Assembly (NCBI GenBank): GCA_038851035.1
Contig: JAWCLH010000001.1
Coordinates: 134,098 to 198,097 of the forward strand
Source: Thermoplasmata archaeon
Lineage (GTDB): Archaea > Thermoplasmatota > DTKX01 > VGTL01
DNA: 64,000 nt
Direction: 5' to 3'
The translations under genes and the position numbers were made by a program. Of this stretch, positions 15,985-27,100 are shown one piece after another. Positions within the stretch are counted from its first letter, which is position 1; each line of letters opens with the position of its first letter. The notes beneath the pieces were generated by a model. The model did not search any database. It saw only the letters and a program-made list of their open reading frames with translations, and had not been told where the DNA came from.

Positions 15985-17130
15985 GTGGAGCCGCGCCGGC
16001 TGGCTTTCTATCCATTCCTCCGCGGGGCGGCCGCGCTGGTCAGGGAGAAGGGGCCAGGCCTCTCGGAGCTTCTCAGCGACATCGCCTACGCGGAGGCCCG
16101 CCACATGGGCGTCGAGAGGCTCCGGATGGCCCTCGAGACCGGGGAGCTCCCGGCCCCGTCCTGCAGGACAGAGCCAGAGTGCCTGAGGGAGCTTCTGGCG
16201 TATGTCTGTGCCAGACTCATCGTTTCCGTCGCAGCGAGTCCGCACCTCATCCGCAGGTACGCGCTCGCGGAGGCGAGGAGGGCGAGCCGGCTAATGGAGG
16301 CCGGGAGCGTGGAGGAGCTTCTGGAGCTCTCGCAAGAGCTTGGACTGCCCACGAGGCTCGCAGACGGCGGAATTCTCGTGCATTTCACCCATTTCATCGC
16401 ATACAGCGCGGGCCTGAGGGCCCCGGACTGGAAGCTCGTCAACAGGGACATAGTCCGGGGTGAGGTCAGGGTCAGCGCTTCGGAGCTCTGCAGACTCCTC
16501 GAGGAGCTACTGAGGAGGAGGTTCGAGAATGAGCTTCCGCTCGAGGTCCCGGAGGAGGTGAGGCAAGCCTTTGGAGAGCAAGCGAGGGCGCTCAAAATGG
16601 AGGCCGAGGCCCGCCTCAGGCGATACCAGCCCACGGAGCTAGGCAAAATCAGGGTTACCTCCTTCCCGCCGTGCATGAGGCACCTACTCGCGATGGCCCA
16701 GTCGGGCGAGAACGTCCCCCACAGCGGGCGCTTCTCGCTCGTCGCCTTCCTCAACGCCGTCGGTGCGTCGCCCGAGGACATGATGAAGGCCTTCGCCGGC
16801 TCCCCTGATTTCAAGGAGGAAAAGACCCGCTATCAGGTCGAGCACATCACCGGCATCTCCTCGGGCACCGTCTATACGCCCCCGTCCTGCGACACAATGA
16901 AGACCTACAGCCTCTGTATCGAGCCCGACGAACTCTGCGCGAAGGAGTGGATGACGCACCCGCTTAAATATTACAGAGTGAAAACGGGGAGAGGGAGGAG
17001 GGGCGCCGGCGCAAAGGGCACTCCCGGGGGCGGACAGAGGGGCACGCACGACGCGGATGGGAGCGGCGGGGTTGGTGCCCGGGGCGGAGAGGAGAGTGGC
17101 GGGAGTGGCGGCCAGGGCGGACGGGAGTGA
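15985..17130 (+). CDS. priL: DNA primase large subunit
   Basis: 381 residues from GTG 15985 (VEPRRLAFYPFLRGAA); GTG 15964 is an alternative. PriL partners the catalytic small subunit PriS and helps start and measure RNA primers. The four cysteines that bind the 4Fe-4S cluster in archaeal/eukaryotic large subunits are in place: Cys230 (FPPCMRHLL), Cys302 (PSCDTMKTY), Cys311 (SLCIE) and Cys318 (ELCAKEWMTHPLKYY). The normal protein ends just after HPLKYY; here a further ~48 Gly/Arg/Ser-rich residues follow, encoded by G-rich repetitive DNA. The N-terminal helical domain is otherwise normal in length. Confidence 0.9.
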   Translation: MEPRRLAFYPFLRGAAALVREKGPGLSELLSDIAYAEARHMGVERLRMALETGELPAPSCRTEPECLRELLAYVCARLIVSVAASPHLIRRYALAEARRASRLMEAGSVEELLELSQELGLPTRLADGGILVHFTHFIAYSAGLRAPDWKLVNRDIVRGEVRVSASELCRLLEELLRRRFENELPLEVPEEVRQAFGEQARALKMEAEARLRRYQPTELGKIRVTSFPPCMRHLLAMAQSGENVPHSGRFSLVAFLNAVGASPEDMMKAFAGSPDFKEEKTRYQVEHITGISSGTVYTPPSCDTMKTYSLCIEPDELCAKEWMTHPLKYYRVKTGRGRRGAGAKGTPGGGQRGTHDADGSGGVGARGGEESGGSGGQGGRE

Positions 17131-17169
17131 CGGGGTTGGGGCCCGGGGCGGAGAGGAGAGCGGTGGGAG
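17067..17169 (+). repeat. G-rich direct repeat at the 3' end of priL
   Basis: A segment of about 40 bases beginning CGGGGTTGGTGCCCGGGG at 17067 recurs at 17131 with a few changes (period 64). The first copy encodes part of the Gly-rich tail of PriL; the second lies just after its stop codon. It appears to have arisen by local duplication. Confidence 0.6.
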
Positions 17170-17370
17170 TAAGGTCTGGGGCAGACGGGAGGGTGAAGGG
17201 GATGATGGGGTCCGTGGCTGAGAGGTGAGAGGCGATAGTGGCCTCATGGGCGGACAGATGGGGGGAGGGAAACCGCCGGCGGACCAGGAAGAGAGAGGCT
17301 GAGGAATTCGCGGGGTGCAAACGGCGGAAAGAGGTGCAGGGGCTGGTGGTCCCCACCACTAACCCCCAAT
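17170..17370. other. Intergenic purine-rich stretch, no gene seen
   Basis: Between priL and the cobalamin-binding protein gene. The plus strand is rich in G and A, resembling the low-complexity tails of neighbouring genes, but no convincing frame or RNA was seen. Confidence 0.5.
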
Positions 17371-17381
17371 AAATTTATTAA
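17368..17381 (+). promoter_or_regulatory. Putative promoter of the cobalamin-protein/ABC transporter operon
   Basis: AATAAATTTATTAA in GC-rich context, 44-57 bases before ATG 17425; GGGGGCGGGAGAG before the ATG could be the ribosome binding site. The sequence is also nearly palindromic (AATAAATTTATT), so it could double as a regulator site. Confidence 0.45.
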
Positions 17382-17424
17382 AACATCCATCTCGTTGGGG
17401 TCCATCCCTTTGGGGGCGGGAGAG

Positions 17425-18456
17425 ATGGCAGGTGAAGAGGGGCGCAGACCGATGTTGAGGCAGGGGCTCTACGAGCAGTTTCTGGGAATTCTGGAGGCCG
17501 AGGACCGAGAGGGGTGCGTGAGGTGGGTCCAGGAGAGGCTCAACTCCGGCGAGTTGGACATCGTGGCGCTCTATGAAGATATTCTGGCCCCATCGCTCAA
17601 TAAGATGGTCTGCAGGGACGAGGAAGCAAGGATATGTGTGTGGAGGGAGCACGTGCGCAGCTCGATAGTCAGGACCGTCATCGAGAGCTGCTATCTTTAT
17701 GTCCTCGAGGAGAGGGACAGGAGGATGGCCGCGCGCGGCGGGGCGGCGAGCGAGAGAGGACCGGAAGGCGCGGAATGGAGCGAGGCGGTGGAGAAAGTGA
17801 GGAAAATGGAGGGAGCGGGGGTGGATGAGGCTGGGAGGGTGGTGAGGGCGAAGGGAGTGGAAGCGAATGGGGCTGAAAGGGTGCTAAGAGGGGAGGGAGT
17901 GGAGGCGGATAATGTTGAAAGGGTGATGAGCGCGGAGGGACCGGGAGGGAATGGAGCTGGCGAAGGGAATGGGAGGGCTGGGGCGCGCAGCGCAGAGGCC
18001 CTCCGGGTGGGAGCGGTGCAAAAAGTGCCGGTCCGGGGGGCGGTGGGGAAGGGGGTGGAAGGGGGCATGAAGCGAGGGAGGGCGGCGAGGCGGGCGGCGG
18101 TCCTATGCCCCACGGAAGAGTACCACGAGCTCGGCGCGAGGATGGTCGCGGACTTCCTGACCATATGCGGCTACGACGTCACGTTCGTCGGAGCCAACAC
18201 TCCCCTCGAGGACTTCATCGCCGGCGTCCAGCTTGTCAGGCCGGAGGTGGTTGCGGTCAGCGTCACGAACCCCTACAGCCTCGTCGCAACGAGAAGAACC
18301 ATATCGGCGCTGAGGGCGGCGCTGAGGGAGGGCGCGAGGGTGGTCGTGGGGGGGAACGCCTTCCGAAGCAACCCCGGGCTCTTCAGGGAGACCGGCGCAG
18401 ACGCGCTCCTCCAGACATTCGCAGACATTGAAAAATTCGCAGGGGGCGGGGTCTGA
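17425..18456 (+). CDS. Cobalamin-binding-domain protein with long low-complexity linker
   Basis: 343 residues from ATG 17425. Residues 10-105 form a helical cap like the B12_binding_2 domain of methionine synthase or CarH-type proteins, including an EH pair (75-76) in VWREHVRSSIV. Residues about 110-215 are a Gly/Ala/Glu/Arg-rich linker with loosely repeated units (VEANGAERVLRGEGVEAD). Residues 222-343 are a Rossmann-like B12-binding domain: EYHELG replaces the usual DxHxxG but keeps the axial-ligand His (His234) and Gly237, and VVVGGNAF supplies the GG motif. No DNA-binding or catalytic domain is visible. The stop overlaps the start of an ABC permease (TGATG), so a sensor or corrinoid role tied to transport is plausible but inferred. 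Confidence 0.75.
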   Translation: MAGEEGRRPMLRQGLYEQFLGILEAEDREGCVRWVQERLNSGELDIVALYEDILAPSLNKMVCRDEEARICVWREHVRSSIVRTVIESCYLYVLEERDRRMAARGGAASERGPEGAEWSEAVEKVRKMEGAGVDEAGRVVRAKGVEANGAERVLRGEGVEADNVERVMSAEGPGGNGAGEGNGRAGARSAEALRVGAVQKVPVRGAVGKGVEGGMKRGRAARRAAVLCPTEEYHELGARMVADFLTICGYDVTFVGANTPLEDFIAGVQLVRPEVVAVSVTNPYSLVATRRTISALRAALREGARVVVGGNAFRSNPGLFRETGADALLQTFADIEKFAGGGV

Positions 18457-19619
18457 TGCTGCCGGCACGAATCGCGGCCCGCTTCCTGACCGCGACGAAG
18501 GGCCAGACCGCGCTCATCGTCTTCGGAATAGCGATGGGCGTGGCGGTTCAGGTTTTCGTCGGCGTCCTCATCACCAGCCTCCAGGCCACTCTCTTGGACA
18601 GGACGGTCGGGAGCTCGCCGCACATCACGATCCTCTCCGGAACCGACGAGCCCGTGATGGACGACTGGGAAAGGGTCGTGGCCGAGGCGGAGGCCACGCC
18701 GGGCGTGACGCGTGTCTCCCCCGCCGCCGACGGCTCGGTCTTCCTGATTCAGGGCAACCGGACCCTGCCGGTCGTCCTCCGCGGCCTCGAGCTCCAGAGG
18801 GCGGAGTGCATCTACAAACTCGGCTCCCGCATCTACGAGGGCCGCCTCCCCTCATCCGACTACGAGGTCATCATCGGCAGGGAGCTCAGCGAAGAGCTCA
18901 ACCTCCGGACCGGCGGTGCGCTCACCATCCAGACTTCAGCGGGCGCGAGGGCGACCCTGAACGTCACGGGCCTCTTCGACCTCAGGGTTGCGTCACTTAA
19001 CAGAGCATGGCTCCCGACGACCCTCCGGACTGCCCAGAGCATCCTCGGCTACGGCGCCGGGGTCACGTCTGTCGAGCTGCAGGTCGCGAGGGTGTTCGAG
19101 GCCGATAGAGTAGCGGGCGAGCTCAGGGACCGACTGGAGAGGAGCGGCTCCGGCGGCCTAGAAGTCCTCGACTGGAAGGGCCAGAACGCGCAGCTGCTCA
19201 GCGGCCTGCAGGCTCAGAGCCTCTCGAGCTACATGATTCAGTTCTTCGTGATCGTGTCCGTCGTGGTCGCCATTGCAAGCGTTCTCGCCATCAAGGTGGT
19301 CCAAAAGTCGAGGGAGATTGGAATTCTGAAGGCCATGGGGATAAGGGACGAGAGCGCGGGCCTCGTCTTCCTCTACCAAGGCGCGATGCTCGGAGGCGCG
19401 GGTGCGCTGCTCGGCATCTGTATCGGCGCCGGACTCCTGCTCGGATTCTACGCTGGCGCCTCTGGGGCGGGGGGCGGCGCCTCTGTCGACATCGTCATAG
19501 ACCCACTCTTCCTCCTCGGCTCGTGGCTCCTGGCGCTCCTCTCGTCCTGTTTAGCCTCTCTTATACCAGCCCGCAGGACCTCGCGGCTCAGCCCCATCGA
19601 GGTCATCAGGGGTGGCTGA
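18456..19619 (+). CDS. ABC transporter permease, FtsX/MacB family
   Basis: 387 residues. One N-terminal transmembrane helix (TALIVFGIAMGVAVQVFVGV), a large extracytoplasmic MacB-like region (about residues 45-245), and three C-terminal helices separated by short loops, with SLIPARRTSRLSPIEVIRGG at the end: the standard FtsX/MacB/LolC topology. Such permeases use ATP on the inside to drive conformational change outside, in export of peptides or lipoproteins or in control of envelope enzymes. It starts within the stop codon of the cobalamin-binding gene and is followed at once by the ATPase gene, so the three form a tight operon. Confidence 0.9.
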   Translation: MLPARIAARFLTATKGQTALIVFGIAMGVAVQVFVGVLITSLQATLLDRTVGSSPHITILSGTDEPVMDDWERVVAEAEATPGVTRVSPAADGSVFLIQGNRTLPVVLRGLELQRAECIYKLGSRIYEGRLPSSDYEVIIGRELSEELNLRTGGALTIQTSAGARATLNVTGLFDLRVASLNRAWLPTTLRTAQSILGYGAGVTSVELQVARVFEADRVAGELRDRLERSGSGGLEVLDWKGQNAQLLSGLQAQSLSSYMIQFFVIVSVVVAIASVLAIKVVQKSREIGILKAMGIRDESAGLVFLYQGAMLGGAGALLGICIGAGLLLGFYAGASGAGGGASVDIVIDPLFLLGSWLLALLSSCLASLIPARRTSRLSPIEVIRGG

Positions 19620-19620
19620 T

Positions 19621-20322
19621 ATGAACGGAGGCGAAACCGACGCGATTCGGCTGGAGGGCGTGAACAAGTCCTACGGCTCCGGGGAGTTGAGGACACAGGT
19701 GCTCTTCGACATCAACCTCTCATTTGCGAGGGGGACATTCAATTCCATAATCGGAGCGTCGGGGAGCGGAAAGACCACCCTGCTCAACATCATCGGCACT
19801 CTCGACAGGCCCGACAGCGGCGAGGTGGCTATTGATGGAAAAAGCACGTGGGGCATGGGGCGGCGCGAGCTCGCGGCTCTCAGGAACAGCACCATCGGCT
19901 TCATATTCCAGTACCACTACCTGCTGCCGGAGTTCACGGTCATTGAGAACGTGCTCATGCCCCGTCTCATCATGGGGGGCCCGGCGGAAGCGAGGGCCAG
20001 GGAGAGGGCGGAGGCCCTTCTTGAGCTCGTCGGGCTGGGCGCTGTGAAGGGCAAGCTCGCCTCAAAAATCTCGGGCGGCCAGCAGCAGAGGACCGCGATA
20101 GCGAGGGCGCTGATGAATGAGCCGAAAATAATCCTCGCGGACGAGCCGACCGGCAACCTCGACTCTGAGAACTCTGCGGCGGTCTATAGGCTCTTCAGGC
20201 GCATCAACCGTGAGCTGGGGACCACCTTCGTTATCGTTACCCACGACCGTAGAATCGCAGAGCAGACCGACAGGATAGTGGAGATTCGGGACGGCCGCAT
20301 AGGACTGGACATCAGGAAATGA
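19621..20322 (+). CDS. ABC transporter ATP-binding protein, MacB/LolD type
   Basis: 233 residues from ATG 19621, one base after the permease stop; GTG 19612 (three codons longer, overlapping the permease) is possible. Complete ABC ATPase: Walker A GASGSGKT, signature SGGQQQR, Walker B IILADEPTGNLDS and switch His in VTHD. The sequence VNKSYGSGELRTQVLFDINL at the N-terminus and the TGNLDS form are typical of the MacB/LolD/FtsE class that pairs with FtsX-type permeases. Its partner is the adjacent permease. Confidence 0.93.
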   Translation: MNGGETDAIRLEGVNKSYGSGELRTQVLFDINLSFARGTFNSIIGASGSGKTTLLNIIGTLDRPDSGEVAIDGKSTWGMGRRELAALRNSTIGFIFQYHYLLPEFTVIENVLMPRLIMGGPAEARARERAEALLELVGLGAVKGKLASKISGGQQQRTAIARALMNEPKIILADEPTGNLDSENSAAVYRLFRRINRELGTTFVIVTHDRRIAEQTDRIVEIRDGRIGLDIRK

Positions 20323-20544
20323 GCCGCGCGGCGGGACCCGGGCTCGCCGTCCCTTTCCCGAAATCGCACTCGGGTGAGGGAACCCAGGTGCGCGAGCCAC
20401 CCCTACCCTCCTGCCAGCCATTTCCTCGCAGGCCCCCGGCGGGCCGGAGGCATCATACCCTCCCAGAACATTCCCTTATAGACTTTCGAAAAGGGTTCTG
20501 TACCTCGGCCTCCGGAGTGGGTCGGCCCCACTCGGAGGGAAGAA
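20323..20544. other. Intergenic stretch without a recognised gene
   Basis: From the end of the ABC ATPase to the repeat tract upstream of the next gene. GC-rich, with no convincing frame or RNA. Confidence 0.5.
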
Positions 20545-20610
20545 GGCATAAGAGAGAGGCATAAGAGAAAGGCACAAAAGGGCACAAAAGGCATAAGAGG
20601 CATAAAAATC
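20545..20610 (+). repeat. Short imperfect direct repeats (GGCATAAGAG / GGCACAAAAG type)
   Basis: At least six imperfect copies of a 9-12-base A-rich unit in a row: GGCATAAGAGA, GGCATAAGAGAAA, GGCACAAAAG, GGCACAAAAG, GCATAAGAG and GCATAAAAATC. They lie immediately before the promoter of the membrane protein gene at 20649. The regularity suggests slippage or an array of regulator sites. Confidence 0.75.
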
Positions 20611-20616
20611 AATAAA

Positions 20617-20625
20617 GGTTTAATA
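20617..20625 (+). promoter_or_regulatory. Putative TATA box for the membrane protein at 20649
   Basis: GGTTTAATA centred about 28 bases before ATG 20649, which predicts a leaderless transcript. It directly follows the short-repeat tract. Confidence 0.5.
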
Positions 20626-20648
20626 GGTGCAATACATTCTGCGAATCG

Positions 20649-21401
20649 ATGAAAGCAGCCAGCGGATTTGCCCCCGCGCTCGCGCTGTCAATTCTATGCA
20701 TAGTTCTCGTCCCCGCGACCTCAATTGCCCAGGGTAGCGAGGAGAGGGTGGGGGACAGCTTCAATCAGGATCTCATGATATCGAGGGGTGAGTACAGGGC
20801 ATTCATCGTCCACCTCGTCGTCGGGGACAAAATGATGGTGACGGTTCAAGTCGGGAGCGAGAGCGAGATCGACCTCTACACGATGACGATGCGGGACTTC
20901 GAGGACTACAAGAGCACCGTGTCGGAGAACTTCGGCTACTTCCCAAGCTTCTCCAAGGAGATGATGAAGTATCTCGAGTACCCGAGGCCATTCTCGCCCG
21001 ACGTCGAGGACGACTATGTTATTCTCCTCGACAACGCGCCCAAGACCGCCACAGGCGCACCGGGCACCGCCGACGCCTTCTGCAGGCTGACGATCAAGGT
21101 GGAGCACAGGACTCCATTCCCATGGGCGCTTGTGCTCGGCGTCATTATTCTAATCGTGGTGGTCGTGGCTGTGGCCGTCGCAGCGGTCTCCTATAGGAGG
21201 AGGCTGGTGGCGATGCGGGAGGCCGAGGAGATTAGGAAGAGGGCCGAGGCAGCGAAGGTGAGGCCGATATACATCCAGCCCCAGGCCCCGGGCGCGGAGG
21301 GCGTCCCCCTGACGGCCCCTCCCCCCTCCTCGACTTGCAAGTCCTGCCCCCACATATACGACCCGACCTCGCCCAACTGCATTGCCTGCGAGTACAGGTG
21401 A
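20649..21401 (+). CDS. Single-pass membrane protein with extracellular sensor-like domain and zinc-ribbon tail
   Basis: 250 residues. Signal peptide (ALALSILCIVLVPATSIAQG), an extracellular beta-rich domain (about 27-155; GDSFNQDLMISRGEYRAFIV, then VTVQVGSESEIDLYTM) reminiscent of secreted PPC/GOLD-like folds, one transmembrane helix (PWALVLGVIILIVVVVAVAV), then a cytoplasmic part with a short charged helix and a C-terminal Cys cluster CKSC...CIAC that should bind zinc. No specific family recognised; the layout is common in Thermoplasmatota. It has its own promoter. Confidence 0.7.
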   Translation: MKAASGFAPALALSILCIVLVPATSIAQGSEERVGDSFNQDLMISRGEYRAFIVHLVVGDKMMVTVQVGSESEIDLYTMTMRDFEDYKSTVSENFGYFPSFSKEMMKYLEYPRPFSPDVEDDYVILLDNAPKTATGAPGTADAFCRLTIKVEHRTPFPWALVLGVIILIVVVVAVAVAAVSYRRRLVAMREAEEIRKRAEAAKVRPIYIQPQAPGAEGVPLTAPPPSSTCKSCPHIYDPTSPNCIACEYR

Positions 21402-21611
21402 GGAATCTAGAATAGGCGTGGGTTAGGCGCGGGCGGGCGCAATTGACGGCCTACTCAAGTCACCCTCCATCTCTACGCGTCAGGGGCGATTCCGAAAACT
21501 CGACCCGGTGGGCTGGGGCCCCGACCCAATTAATCGCCCCGGGCAGGCCTCTCCTCAGTGGTGAGTCTCGGGCAGCGAGCGCGAAATTCCGCAGGGGATG
21601 CCAACGGTTCC

Positions 21612-22103
21612 TCAAACCCTGTTTTGGCGCCCGGACGCCTTTCTGAAGCTCCGGACGGGTGCACCGCACACCGGGCACTCGGGCGCCTTTTTCCCGAGCT
21701 CCCTCTTGCAGCCCGTGCACCTGTAGCCCCACTTGAGAACCTCTCGAATTCCCTTCTGGACGACTGGCCTGTAGGGGATGCCCAGTATCTCGGCGAGGTT
21801 CTGGATGGAGTAATCGTCCGTCAGGATGGTCGCGCCGGTCTCAAGGGCTAGGGCGAGAACCTGCATGTCGGCGCCGGAGAGCCGGGCGTCGTCGCCCGTC
21901 CCTTCAGTCGCCCTCCGGACGGTCTCCATCGAGGCCGTGGAGGGCTGGACGACTCTCAGCCTGACCTCCTTTAAATAGGCCAGCTTTCGGCGCGCCCACG
22001 CGTGCCCCAGCTCCTTCTCCACTAGTGGGGGCATGAGAAGCTCCTCCGCGAGCGGCGGGTCAACTCCGGAAAGAATCGCGGAGGCGTCCAGAACCAGTTT
22101 CAC
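21612..22103 (-). CDS. nob1: Nob1-like PIN-domain endoribonuclease with zinc ribbon
   Basis: 163 residues. The N-terminal PIN nuclease domain shows the acidic residues in LVLDASAILSG, a conserved Glu in VEKELG, Asp in SGADMQVLALAL and DD in ILTDDYSIQNLA. After a short link (KGIREVLKWGYRCTGC) a zinc ribbon with two CxxC knuckles (CTGC, CPVC) completes the archaeal Nob1 plan. Nob1 makes the final 3' cut of 16S rRNA during small-subunit maturation. The start is GTG 22103. It is divergent from gyrB across an AT-rich promoter region. Confidence 0.9.
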   Translation of the reverse strand: MKLVLDASAILSGVDPPLAEELLMPPLVEKELGHAWARRKLAYLKEVRLRVVQPSTASMETVRRATEGTGDDARLSGADMQVLALALETGATILTDDYSIQNLAEILGIPYRPVVQKGIREVLKWGYRCTGCKRELGKKAPECPVCGAPVRSFRKASGRQNRV

Positions 22104-22112
22104 GGCACACGA

Positions 22113-22160
22113 AACCGGTTTATAAAGATTAAATTTATCTCTTGAAATAATATACCTATA
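22113..22160. promoter_or_regulatory. Divergent promoter region of nob1 and gyrB
   Basis: AT-rich island between divergent genes. For gyrB, TAATATAC at 22148-22155 precedes ATG 22195 by about 43 bases, with GGAAGAGG as a likely ribosome binding site. For nob1, minus-strand GATAAATTTAATC (22128-22140) and TTTATAAA (22119-22126) are candidate TATA boxes before GTG 22103. Confidence 0.55.
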
Positions 22161-22179
22161 CTAGTACATGGAAAGATAA

Positions 22180-24093
<1,914 letters not shown>

Positions 24094-24114
24094 TGTGGGA
24101 GGCGCGGTGCTGAC

Positions 24115-27100
24115 ATGGGCTTCATGAGAGCCGCGGTTGCTCTGGGGCTGGCGGCGCTCTTTCTGGTCCCCGCCGGAGGCCCCCTCTCCCCTGCGGGTCT
24201 CTCGCTCGCGAGGGTGGTGTCCTCATTCTCCAACGGCTCGGAGAGCGGGCTGCTCGAGCTCCGGCCTCCGGACGAGAACCGCGAGCTCTCGATATCCCTC
24301 CCAGAGCACTGCTACGTGGTCGATGCCTCCCTCTCCATCTCCACGGCCCTGTCCGACGGCGGGGGGTTCCCGGAGGCCCCGGTGCTCGACCTCGAGGGGG
24401 ACGGAAAGCCGGAGTGGGCCTTCTGCGCGACTGGCGCGGGCGCCTTCGGCCTCCAGACGGTGACGGCTACCGGCGGGAGGACCGTGGAGCTGAGGTTCCC
24501 CTCGGCCGGGAGCCAGAGCTTCAGCCTCCTGCTCCCGAGGGGCGCGCTCGTGACCGGTGCCTCGCTCAATGTATCGGGCAGATTGGATGGAATTCAATTC
24601 ACGAACGCCAGCATCTACGGTCGCGGGTCCTATGATATGCTCGGCCTCTCCGTCGCCGGCGGGGTCGACATCAACCGTGACGGCGTGGACGACGTGGTCA
24701 TTGGGGCCCCGGGCGCGGACACGAAGGGCATGACGGACAACGGCGCCGTCACGGTGCTCTACGGCCCGCTCGACGGCCCCCTCCCCGCGCCCGACAGTGT
24801 GGAGGGCACTGAGAGCGGGGAGCTGCTGGGGTTCTCAGTCGCCGCCGTCCGCGACTTCGATGGCGACGGCTTCGGCGAGGTTCTCGCCGGGGCCCCCAAC
24901 GCCACGCCGCGCGGGGCCGGGACGCCCACCCCGAACGCTGGCATCGCCCTCCTCCTCCCCTACGAGGCGTCGGCCGGGAGGCTCAGGTCCCTGCCCGCCC
25001 GGACGATTCCGGGCCTAACCGTGAACGGCCAGATGGGCTTCTCCGTCGCCGAGATTCCGGACTTCAACGGCGACGGCCGGAGGGACATAGCGGCTGGGGA
25101 GGTTCTGGCGAACAGGACGGTCCTCCAGCCCTACATCGGGAGGGTGGCCGCGCTGGGCAGCGGCGAGCTGGCCCCCGCGCCCGTAAACCTTTGGGGCGAG
25201 AGCCCCTACTCCCTCTTCGGCTTTTGCATCCTGAGGGGCCCGGACAACGACCTCAACCGCGACGGAAAGCCGGACCTCGCAATCGGCTCCCCCCTGGCCT
25301 CCCCCGGTGGGAAGGGCATGGTGGGGGCGGTCTACATCTTCACGAGCCCCGAGGAGCACTATTGGCTGGTGATTCAGGGCGAGCAGCCCTCCAGCAACTT
25401 CAGCGCCTCGCTCGCCGCGGGCGACTTCAACGGCGATGGAGTTGCCGACCTGGCGGTCGGGGCCCCGGCGATGAAGAATGAGGGGACCGAGACCGGCGCC
25501 GTGGTGGTCTACTTCGGGGGAGAGAGAGGAATCGATTCCTCGGTCAGTCCGGTGGTTCTCTGGGGCCCCCTCGAGAGGGCCCGCTACGGGGCCTCCATCG
25601 CCTGCCCGGGCGACCTCGACCTCGACGGTTGCGACGAGCTCCTTGTGGGCGCGCCGGGAGCGGCCAGGCCCGCGGGGGCGCAGAGGACGGGGGCGGTCGA
25701 GGTGCTCTTCCTAGGCAGGAACGAGAGCGTCTGGATATGGGGCGAGAGGCCGAACGAGAACTTCGGCTTCTCCCTCTCCGCCGCGGGCGATGTGAACGGG
25801 GACGGCCTAAGGGACTTCATCGTCGGCGCGCCGACCTCCACTGGGGGCAACCTCGAGGCCTGCGGCCGCGCGATCGTCTTCACGACGCGTCTGCTCGCGC
25901 CCCTGAACCCCTCCGTCTGCGTCGGCGGCCTCGGCGCCGACGACTGGTCCTTCAGGGGGTACTACACGCGAGACCTGAGAATTCCCGACTTCTCCTCGAA
26001 GCTCAACGGCCTCCTTCAGAACCCCCTGCGCGAGGTCGAGGACGAGTTCGGCAATGTGCTCGTCGAGATTCCCGTGGTGGTGCGCAGCGAGAGCCCCGGG
26101 ACGCTGGTTGTGCACGACATATCCATCGCCTATAAATGGACCGCTCTCGTGGACAGGAACCCCAGCGCGGGGAACCTGACGAACTCGCTCAACGCCCTCC
26201 TGAGCCACAGCGCGAGCGGCAACGCCACCAAAACCATCCCCCTCGTCCTCACCTCCGCGACGCCGGGGAGCGTCCGGGTCCACAGCCCGAGGATTGTGAT
26301 AGACGAGCCCCCGTCGTGCAGGGAAGATGTGGCGGTCGAGCTCCCGGAGGACACGAGGAACGAGCACCTCCTCGACCTCCGGAGCGTGTTCAGCGACGAC
26401 TTCGACAACGAGGAGCTGGTCTTTTCTCTGGAGGGATGGACAAACGCCTCGATAGTGTCGCTAGGAATTTCCGGGGGGAGGTGGCTCTCCGCCGACGCGC
26501 TCACCGGAGAGGCCAACGACAACTGGACCGGAGAGGTCGAGGCGGCCGTGTCCGCGATGGACCGCCGGAACCTGAGCCGCACGGCCCGCGTTCTGGTCTC
26601 AGTGGTCCCGGTCAACGACCCGCCCGTGTTCACGGGAGATGAGCCGCCGCACGAGGCCACCGTAGGCCTTCCGTACTTCTACAATCCCGCGGTCGTCGAC
26701 TCCGACGGCCCCTCTCTCTCTTTCTGGCTCGAGGGGGCTCCCGAGGGCATGAGCGTGAGCGAGGCCACGGGCGAGCTGCGCTGGACGCCGGGGCTGGCCC
26801 AGCTCAACCGGAGCTACACCGTGACGCTCTGGGTCTCCGACGGAGAGCTGGAGAACTCTCGATCCTGGCCGCTCAGGGTCGCGGGCCGGCTCATGGGCGT
26901 GAGGTTCAACAGCACCCCGCCCCGGACGGTATACGATGGAGAGACCTATTTTTACAGGCCGTCGGTCCTCACGGACGTGCCCGGCGCGAGCATCGCCCTC
27001 TCGCTATCCCGTTCGCCGGAGGGGATGAGGCTCGAGAACGGGACCGTCATCTGGAACCCCCCGCACATGAGCGGAATGATATTCGAGGCCGCGCTGAACG

